The notes beneath the pieces were generated by a model, which made no database searches, was not told the DNA's origin, and saw only the letters and a program-made list of their open reading frames with translations. A stretch of DNA of 26,323 nt from an uncultured bacterium. GTDB taxonomy: Bacteria > Cyanobacteriota > Vampirovibrionia > Gastranaerophilales > Gastranaerophilaceae. Positions 7,423 to 13,881 of this stretch are shown here, piece after piece (position 1 is the stretch's first letter; each line of letters starts with the position of its first letter). The stretch is from assembly GCA_902782905.1 (NCBI GenBank), contig CACZPB010000206.1:1-26323 (forward strand), in the 5' to 3' direction. Position numbers and translations under genes: made by a program.

Positions 7423-10400
7423 TTGTTTAGGGAAGATAATAAGAAAAAGCTGTATTCATTTGATGTATTTGACACTCTGATAACGCGCAGGTGTGCAACT
7501 CCTTTGGGTATTTTTGCGCTGATGCGTGATAAAATTTCAGGAGACGAGGAGTTACCCGAGGAATTTAGAGAAAATTTTTTTGAAATAAGGATAAATTCAG
7601 AAAAATACGCAAGAGAAAGTATAAAGAAAGCCAAAGGTTACCCCGAAATAACATTTGAGGATATTTATCTATATATTCAAGAACGTTATGGAATAAAGCC
7701 TGAAAAAATTAAGTATCTGCAAAATTTGGAAATAGAAACGGAGCGAGAAAATATTTTGCCCGTCGAGGAGAATATTTCCAAACTAAAAGATTTGGTTAAA
7801 GAAGGCGAAAGAGTTGTACTGATTTCTGATATGTATTTTTTAAGCGGGACAATACGTTCATTTTTAACCAAGTTTGATTCGGTTTTTGAAGACATAAAAA
7901 TTTATGTTTCTTCCGAATATCGTGCGCTAAAGTGGAATGGAGCTCTTTATCAAAAAGTAAAAGCAGAGGAAAATGTTTCTTATAAGAACTGGAAACATTT
8001 AGGAGATAATGAGTTAGCAGATTTTAAGAGTGCAAAAAAGTTGGGTATTAAGGCAGAGAGATATAACTATCCGTCTCTTATGGAATATGAGCAAGATTGG
8101 CTTGCAAAAAATCAATCTGATACAAAGTCCCAACTTCTTATTGGTGCATCAAAGCTTGCAAGATTGAATAAACATGTCGTACAAAATACTGAAAAGTATG
8201 ATCTTGGAGCTACATATACCGGTATGTTTTTGTACAATTATGTAAACTTTATTATTGAACAATCGTTACAAGAAGGGTTTAAAACACTTTATTTTGTTGC
8301 AAGAGATGGGTATATTCCAAAGCTTGCAGCGGATATAATAATAAAAGAGAAAAAACTTGATATAAAAACCAAGTATTTATATGGTTCGCGCGCTGCTTGG
8401 AGAGTTCCTTTTGAAGAATCTTATGACCAAATTGTCAATGCGGCATTATGCGAATATTCTTCAAAATTATCTGTAGCCTTTCTTTCAGAAAGACTTGGCG
8501 TTGACAAGGAAAAAATGAGAGAGCTTTTGGGAGCAAAAGATACAGAGACAGTTTTTAGCGAAAACGAGAGAATAACAGCAAAAGAAAATCTAATAAACAA
8601 ACAAGAAATCAGGCATTATATTCTTGAGGGCAATATGGAGAGAGCGGAAAATCTTTTAGAATATCTAAAGCAAGAAATTGATTTATCAGAAGATAAAATC
8701 GCTTTCGTAGAAATAAATGGGGGTGGCACAACTCAGGATACTATCGCAAAGGCTATAAATAAAATAGCGCCAAAAGTTATTTATACATTTTATCTGTCAT
8801 TTACAGGCGGTGGATGTGATTATGCCATAAATATATCCAAAAAATTTATTTTATGCACACAGCCAAAACCTTGGTATTATTATTTTGAATTATTATTCAG
8901 AGCTCCTCATGGACAAACAGTTGAGTATATAAAAGGTGTTGACGGCAGAGTTAGCGCAAAACAAGAAGAGTGTTTTACAGATTATTTATACGAATGGGGA
9001 TATGAAGAATATCTTGAAGGCATTCTTGATTTTATCAGGTATACTCTGAGTGTTAATCAAGAGGGTTTTGATAGAGATATGTGCTATTTTTATTTTGATT
9101 ATATGACGACAAAATGCAGCTCTAAAATGGCATCTATTATTGGAGATATTCCATATTTATGTATTGGCAAAGAAAATAAAAAACACATTGCAGCCCCGAA
9201 AATAAGCCTTGGCGATATTTTAAAGCTTTTAGTCACAAGACAAACAATAAATGATTTATCTGAATGTTATCATTTGTCATTAGTTAGAAGCTTCGGTTTT
9301 TTAAACTTATTAAAAAACAATATAAACAATTTAACACAACAAATAAATATTTTTAAAGAATTAAAGTTATACTTCAAATTAAAAACTCTAAAAAATAAAA
9401 AAATTATGTTTTGGGGTGCAAGTTTGTTTTTAGAAAATTTTATAAAAAAATATCGAATAAAAGATAAAAACATTCTTGGAATTATAGATAAAAATCCAAC
9501 AAGGCGTGGAGACAAATTCGGAGATTATATCATATATACACCGGATGAGATTGAAAATAAAAAACCTGATTATATATTGATGACAATAATAAATCAAAAT
9601 GAAGTAATATATGATGACATATGTGGTTATATGAATAAAAATTATCCACAAATATGTTTTGGACCAAATCTTTTTTCTAATAATAAAAGTCGAACAAACG
9701 ACATTATTAAGATTATAAAGGAAAACAGAATCTCTAACGAAAATCAAAAACAATGTAGTAAAAAACTTGATGTTTTAATAAAAAATCACTTAAAAGAAAA
9801 TTTACCTAAGTATGATGATTTTATAGAGGATTTATTTAAAAATCAAAATGTGAAATTAGCTGCTTGGGAGCAAGAGTATGATAACATATTAAGATATTAC
9901 AAGTTTTTATTTAACAAATGTAGTTATGTACAAGAGAATAAAAGCAACTCAACCGTAAATATCTTTTGGGGGAGTCAGTTTTATATACAAGATAATATAG
10001 AACTTTTATACGATTGCCTATCAAGAAAAAAGAATTACGTTTTTGCAGAAATGGGTTTTATAAACAGAATTGCGTATCCTTCCGATGATTACAGATTTTC
10101 CAACGGTATCTCATTTGTATTTGATGATATGGCTCCCTATTATGATGCAAGATTTTCTAATCGCTTAGAAAATATGCTTAATGACAAAAATCTTGTATTA
10201 AGTGAAGAACAACTGCAAAGAGCCAAAAATTGTATTTCAAAAATTGTGGAAACAAATTTGACCAAATACAATTATCAACCAATATATGAACCAAAAATTG
10301 GCAGAGTCGGGGTTAAAAAAGTTTTGGTAATAGATCAGGTCTATGGTGATATGAGTATTACAAAAGGCATGGCAAATGACAATACGTTTAAAGAAATGCT

Positions 10401-10845
10401 TGAATGTGCAATAAAAGAAAACCCTGACGCAGATATTATTGTAAAAACACATCCGGATACTATAGATGGAGCAAGAGGATATTATACAAAATTAAAACAA
10501 CACGATAATATTTATACAATGACAGGGCCTATAAATCCCATTTCACTGATTAAATATGCTGATAAAGTTTATGTATGTACTTCTCAATTCGGATTTGAAG
10601 CATTGATGTGCAATAAAGAGGTTCATATCTTTGGAATGCCTTTTTATGCGGGTTGGGGACTTGCGCATGAACATCAAAAATGCATAAGAAGGACAAATAA
10701 AAGAACTTTAGAAGAAGTTTTTTATATAACATACATTATGTATTCTTATTATGTAAACCCTGAAACTCAATGCAGATGTGAAATAGAAGAAGCTATGGAT
10801 TATATATTAAAACTACGGGATGAGTATTTCAATACTATAGGATAG
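7423..10845 (+). CDS. Multidomain HAD / ARDGY-domain / Rossmann / KpsC-like capsule protein
   Basis: The protein is about 1140 residues. Domain 1 (about 5-230) is a HAD-superfamily hydrolase of the COG5610 type: 'SFDVFDTLITRR' with D14/D17, 'VVLISDMYF' and 'LGDNELADFKSAKKLG'. Domain 2 (about 260-560) has 'YFVARDGYIPKL', 'YLYGSRAAWR', 'FVEINGGGTTQDT' and 'LLFRAPHGQTVEY'; its function is unknown. Domain 3 (about 655-755) is the Rossmann module beginning 'KIMFWGASLFLEN'. Domain 4 (about 840-1140) matches Capsule_synth/KpsC: 'DQVYGDMSI', 'VKTHPD', 'NPISLIKYADKVYVCTSQ' and 'GMPFYAGWGL'. KpsC adds beta-Kdo linkers to capsule lipid; the acceptor here is unknown. I start at TTG 7423 rather than the in-frame TTG 7402 because of the ribosome site and the promoter position. 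Base composition becomes more AT-rich after about 9250. Confidence 0.85.
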   Translation: MFREDNKKKLYSFDVFDTLITRRCATPLGIFALMRDKISGDEELPEEFRENFFEIRINSEKYARESIKKAKGYPEITFEDIYLYIQERYGIKPEKIKYLQNLEIETERENILPVEENISKLKDLVKEGERVVLISDMYFLSGTIRSFLTKFDSVFEDIKIYVSSEYRALKWNGALYQKVKAEENVSYKNWKHLGDNELADFKSAKKLGIKAERYNYPSLMEYEQDWLAKNQSDTKSQLLIGASKLARLNKHVVQNTEKYDLGATYTGMFLYNYVNFIIEQSLQEGFKTLYFVARDGYIPKLAADIIIKEKKLDIKTKYLYGSRAAWRVPFEESYDQIVNAALCEYSSKLSVAFLSERLGVDKEKMRELLGAKDTETVFSENERITAKENLINKQEIRHYILEGNMERAENLLEYLKQEIDLSEDKIAFVEINGGGTTQDTIAKAINKIAPKVIYTFYLSFTGGGCDYAINISKKFILCTQPKPWYYYFELLFRAPHGQTVEYIKGVDGRVSAKQEECFTDYLYEWGYEEYLEGILDFIRYTLSVNQEGFDRDMCYFYFDYMTTKCSSKMASIIGDIPYLCIGKENKKHIAAPKISLGDILKLLVTRQTINDLSECYHLSLVRSFGFLNLLKNNINNLTQQINIFKELKLYFKLKTLKNKKIMFWGASLFLENFIKKYRIKDKNILGIIDKNPTRRGDKFGDYIIYTPDEIENKKPDYILMTIINQNEVIYDDICGYMNKNYPQICFGPNLFSNNKSRTNDIIKIIKENRISNENQKQCSKKLDVLIKNHLKENLPKYDDFIEDLFKNQNVKLAAWEQEYDNILRYYKFLFNKCSYVQENKSNSTVNIFWGSQFYIQDNIELLYDCLSRKKNYVFAEMGFINRIAYPSDDYRFSNGISFVFDDMAPYYDARFSNRLENMLNDKNLVLSEEQLQRAKNCISKIVETNLTKYNYQPIYEPKIGRVGVKKVLVIDQVYGDMSITKGMANDNTFKEMLECAIKENPDADIIVKTHPDTIDGARGYYTKLKQHDNIYTMTGPINPISLIKYADKVYVCTSQFGFEALMCNKEVHIFGMPFYAGWGLAHEHQKCIRRTNKRTLEEVFYITYIMYSYYVNPETQCRCEIEEAMDYILKLRDEYFNTIG

Positions 10846-10861
10846 GAGATTAATTAAAGTT

Positions 10862-11317
10862 ATGTCAAATTGTTTTGAACAAAATATAAATACCAACCAT
10901 ATGGAAGAAAAAATTCCTGATGAACTAGTTAATACAAATTATTTACACAAATATAAATTTGAGCAGACATTGCCCAAATTAGTTAAAAAATTAAAAAATA
11001 AAAAAGTTATATTATATGGTGCAGGCTCCTTTTTGGCATTAATAATTAAAAACTTTGACCTTTCGGGATTAAATATTATAGGAGTGGCTGACAAAAGATT
11101 TCTTAACCATGAAGAAAATGAGAATTGGAACGGGTTCAAGGTTTATTCAATAGAAGAAATGAAAAAAGCGAAACCGGATTATGTCTTGGTTGCGACAAAA
11201 TTTTATATAAATATAATTGAAGATTTGTATTATAACGTACTAAAAGATACTAAAATCAAAGTTAAGCCGTTGATGAAGAAACCACTCATAACCCTTTTAA
11301 AAGAAATATGGGAATAA
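10862..11317 (+). CDS. Stand-alone Rossmann-module protein of the glycan locus
   Basis: The protein has 151 residues. After a charged N-terminal stretch of about 45 residues it consists of one Rossmann-like domain: 'KKVILYGAGSFLALIIKNF', then 'IIGVADKRF', 'GFKVYSIEEM' and 'KPDYVLVATKFYINIIEDLY'. This is the same order as the C-terminal domains of the two GT2 proteins and the internal domain of the fusion. The glycine motif suggests nucleotide or sugar-nucleotide binding. No catalytic residues can be named, so it may be a binding or scaffold protein. It starts 16 bases after the fusion gene, with GGAG about 11 bases before the ATG, and is probably co-transcribed. Its stop is separated from the opposite-strand gene's stop by one base. 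Confidence 0.65.
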   Translation: MSNCFEQNINTNHMEEKIPDELVNTNYLHKYKFEQTLPKLVKKLKNKKVILYGAGSFLALIIKNFDLSGLNIIGVADKRFLNHEENENWNGFKVYSIEEMKKAKPDYVLVATKFYINIIEDLYYNVLKDTKIKVKPLMKKPLITLLKEIWE

Positions 11318-11318
11318 T

Positions 11319-12422
11319 TTATTCAAACATTATCCTCAACAAAATTATTAATTTTTTCATATCAAAATTGAAAATAAAGTTTTTAATTGTGTTTATATTT
11401 GAACTGTACCATTGCGGAAACAAAGGTCTGTATATGGAATGTTGTGTGTCATAAGCAAATAAAACTTTTTTAAACATTTTTTTGTCAGTATTGTTTGGAT
11501 TTTCTATGAAAGAGTTTATAAAATTAGCAATTTGTTCACTTGATTCCACAGAATCTGAATTAGAATTTGTTTTTAACAAATCATCTACAAAATCCAATGT
11601 TCCTTTTGCTATTTCTTTAAAAGCTTTTATGCGAGAATTCTCTTCTTTTGAGATATTTTTATACATAACTTGTCCACCTGAAATAGATAAAATTGGTGGT
11701 TCGTCTGAAGTCATTATAAACTCAATTAGTAAATCTTCGGGCATATATTTTGATATAGGAGAAAATGATTTTACATTAATTTCATCTATCGCTGCACCTT
11801 CTTGTATTAGATAATAGAGCCCTAAAAGTTTTTTATCTATACAATTTTCTATGATTTTTTGCGCTGAGAAAAACTTACTTACGCTATCCACAATAGCTAT
11901 ATTTTCAGCATCTTTTAAATTGGATTTTATATATTTAGCAAAATTTTTGTATTCAATATCTGCAAGCTTTTTTAATTCATCAAAATTTTCATTTATATAT
12001 TTTACTCCGTCTTCTTTTGATTTGATTGTCGGAAGTGCTCTTATTTTTTCAGACTTAGTTCTATAATAATCAATAATCGTTTTTGTATGCTCGTATGTGA
12101 AATCTCCATCTTTTTCATAGTTTAGTTGACACAAAAGATTCAAAGAACGTGGAGCATATAAATAGTGTGTTTTATATTTGTTGTTCGTTAGTTTGTTGAA
12201 TATTTTTTCTAATAAATAGCCATCTCTTGCAATAAATATTACGTCACTGCAATTTGCACCATCTACATTTTGTATTATCCATTTTACATAATTAACACAA
12301 ATGCGCCCTGCAATTTTATATCCGAATTTATACCAATACTTTTTGTAACTCCATATCTTGAAGAAGTCGCATGGAGCTTTTTTGATTAAATTGACTTTCT
12401 CTTTTCTCTCTGTTTTAAACAT
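11319..12422 (-). CDS. ARDGY-domain protein, paralogue of the fusion's middle domain
   Basis: This 367-residue protein has no signal peptide or obvious membrane segment. It aligns by eye with domain 2 of the large fusion: 'VIFIARDGYLLEKIFNKL' against 'LYFVARDGYIPKLA', 'THYLYAPRSLNLL' against 'TKYLYGSRAAWRV', 'IAIVDSVSKFFSAQKII' against 'IAFVEINGGGTTQDTIA', and 'LLIEFIMTSDEPPILS' against 'YFELLFRAPHGQTVEY'. It lacks the HAD, Rossmann and KpsC-like parts. The domain occurs in COG5610-type surface-glycan proteins, but I know of no assigned reaction. It is on the opposite strand to its neighbours and convergent with the Rossmann gene, and it shares a 148-base divergent promoter region with the second GT2 gene. 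Real gene: likely. Function: open. Confidence 0.7.
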   Translation of the reverse strand: MFKTERKEKVNLIKKAPCDFFKIWSYKKYWYKFGYKIAGRICVNYVKWIIQNVDGANCSDVIFIARDGYLLEKIFNKLTNNKYKTHYLYAPRSLNLLCQLNYEKDGDFTYEHTKTIIDYYRTKSEKIRALPTIKSKEDGVKYINENFDELKKLADIEYKNFAKYIKSNLKDAENIAIVDSVSKFFSAQKIIENCIDKKLLGLYYLIQEGAAIDEINVKSFSPISKYMPEDLLIEFIMTSDEPPILSISGGQVMYKNISKEENSRIKAFKEIAKGTLDFVDDLLKTNSNSDSVESSEQIANFINSFIENPNNTDKKMFKKVLFAYDTQHSIYRPLFPQWYSSNINTIKNFIFNFDMKKLIILLRIMFE

Positions 12423-12436
12423 AGAATCATATGAAT

Positions 12437-12466
12437 ATTATAAACTATACAATTAAAAATAGTCTA
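12437..12466 (-). promoter_or_regulatory. Candidate promoter of the ARDGY-domain gene
   Basis: On the minus strand, TAGACT (12466-12461), 18 bases, TATAAT (12442-12437). The predicted +1 is near 12430, leaving a leader of about 8 bases. An out-of-frame ATG sits exactly at 12430-12428. Confidence 0.45.
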
Positions 12467-12495
12467 TCACAAATAAACAATATTTATAAATTTCA

Positions 12496-12525
12496 TTGAC
12501 CAAAAATATTTAAATATGATACAAT
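12496..12525 (+). promoter_or_regulatory. Sigma70-type promoter of the second GT2 gene
   Basis: TTGACC (12496-12501), 18 bases, TACAAT (12520-12525), with an extended -10 TG at 12517-12518. The expected +1 is near 12532, giving a leader of about 40 bases. It is divergent from the promoter at 12437-12466 within one 148-base gap. The leader is nearly all A/T and shows no strong Shine-Dalgarno. Confidence 0.6.
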
Positions 12526-12570
12526 CCAAATATATTTAACAAAAATTAAAACGAAAATATTTCAGATTTA

Positions 12571-13764
12571 ATGACAAAAAAAGCAAAGATAACAGTAATT
12601 ATACCTGTTTATAATGTAGAAAAGTTTTTAAGAACTTGTTTGGATAGTGTAATGAATCAAACATATCAAAATTTAGAAATAATTTGTGTCAATGAGGGTT
12701 CCACTGACAGTTCTCCGGAAATTTTAAAAGAATATTTTGAAAAAGATGACAGAATCATTATTATTAACAAAGAAAATGGTGGTCTTTCATCTGCAAGAAA
12801 CGCTGGATTAGATGCTGCAACAGGAGAATATGTAGCATTTTTAGACTCTGATGATTGGATATCGAAAAATTTTTGCAAAGAACTTCTAAAATCAATCATA
12901 AAAACTCATTCAGATGCTGCAATTGCTCAAACCCATTATGTGTATGAAAATAGAATAGAAAAAAATCATTATGTTAATTTTTTTACACATAAAAAGAATA
13001 AAACAAAACTTATTTCAAAAATTAAAAATAAACAAAATATAATTTATTCTTGTGCTTGTTGGAACAAACTTTACAAAAGGAGTATCATAGAAAAATATCA
13101 CCTGCGTTTCCCAGAAGGATTGTATATTGAAGATGTCCCTTTCAATTTTGCTTTCACAATGATATCAAAACAACTTTGTATCGTACAAAATGCAATTTTG
13201 TATTATCGACAGCAAAACGAATCTATAATGGTAAAAGCAAAAAACAGCACAATACCTTTTGATATATTTAAAATTTATGAGGAGTGCGAAAAATACCTTG
13301 TAAACATAATGGAATTCTCTCCAAAACAAAAAGAATACAGAAAAATTTTAGATAATTTTATTATTTTTAATGCTTTAGGTTGGCTAAAAACAAGCAATAA
13401 AAAGTATCGGATAGATTTTGTTAAAAAATTAAAAAATCGATATAGTAAAATTAACATACAAAATAATAATTATATCAGTATTTCAGACAAAAAAATATAT
13501 AATGCCATAATGTATTCTACTGATATTCAAGATACAATTGATTTGATAGTTTACGGTGACATAAAAGATTACTTAAAAAAAATAGAACAATATAAAGATT
13601 CAAAAATTGTATTTTGGGGGGCAAGTCTGTTTTTGGAGAAATGTTTAGAATGCGGAAATTTGAAAGATTTTAATATAGTTGGAATCGTAGATAAAGATAT
13701 AAAAAAACACGGAAAACATTTTTCGGATATAATATATCGGCACCTCAAGAAATTAATAAGATAA
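12571..13764 (+). CDS. GT2 glycosyltransferase, C-terminal module truncated by frameshift
   Basis: The frame as it stands encodes 397 residues: a GT-A family 2 domain ('VIIPVYNVEKFL', 'ICVNEGSTDSS', 'GLSSARNAGLDAA', 'FLDSDDW', 'ACWNKLYKRSI') followed from about residue 345 by the Rossmann module ('KIVFWGASLFLEKCL', 'IVGIVDKD'). After 'HGKHF' the sequence stops matching its relatives and ends in a short unrelated tail. The next frame continues the module from 13725. A single base lost from the T-run at 13719-13723 explains this; the intact protein would have 436 residues. The usual DDG nucleotide-binding motif reads N41-E42-G43. This stretch is very AT-rich (12961-13020 has 8 G/C in 60). The GT domain itself is complete, so residual activity is possible. 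Confidence 0.8.
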   Translation: MTKKAKITVIIPVYNVEKFLRTCLDSVMNQTYQNLEIICVNEGSTDSSPEILKEYFEKDDRIIIINKENGGLSSARNAGLDAATGEYVAFLDSDDWISKNFCKELLKSIIKTHSDAAIAQTHYVYENRIEKNHYVNFFTHKKNKTKLISKIKNKQNIIYSCACWNKLYKRSIIEKYHLRFPEGLYIEDVPFNFAFTMISKQLCIVQNAILYYRQQNESIMVKAKNSTIPFDIFKIYEECEKYLVNIMEFSPKQKEYRKILDNFIIFNALGWLKTSNKKYRIDFVKKLKNRYSKINIQNNNYISISDKKIYNAIMYSTDIQDTIDLIVYGDIKDYLKKIEQYKDSKIVFWGASLFLEKCLECGNLKDFNIVGIVDKDIKKHGKHFSDIIYRHLKKLIR

Positions 13765-13880
13765 TGCCGGATATTGTCATATTGTCGATAAAAAACAATC
13801 ATAAAGTAATCTATGCAAAAATAAAACAACATTGGAAAGATAACTATCCCAATGTGTTTTTGGCTCCTGATTGCTTTTAA
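13725..13880 (+). pseudogene. Out-of-frame 3' end of the second GT2 gene
   Basis: Read from 13725 (gga) in the frame one base back, the DNA encodes 'GYNISAPQEINKIMPDIV', then 'ILSIKNNHKVIYAKI' and 'NYPNVFLAPDCF', with a stop at 13878-13880. This matches the module ends of the other proteins ('YIIYTPDEIENKKPDYIL', 'INQNEVIYD', 'NYPQICFGPNLF'). The stop lies one base before the end of the convergent gene at 13882, as expected for the original gene boundary. Confidence 0.8.
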
Positions 13881-13881
13881 A

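Noticed and set aside
11281..11321. Terminator between the convergent genes at 11317/11319
   Set aside because: Only a 3-bp CCC/GGG pairing around an AT stretch is visible, which is too weak.
13717..13725. Programmed -1 ribosomal frameshift at the T-run
   Set aside because: The heptamer around the run (t-ttt-tcg in zero frame) is not a canonical slippery site, and no stable hairpin is seen downstream. A 1-nt loss is simpler.
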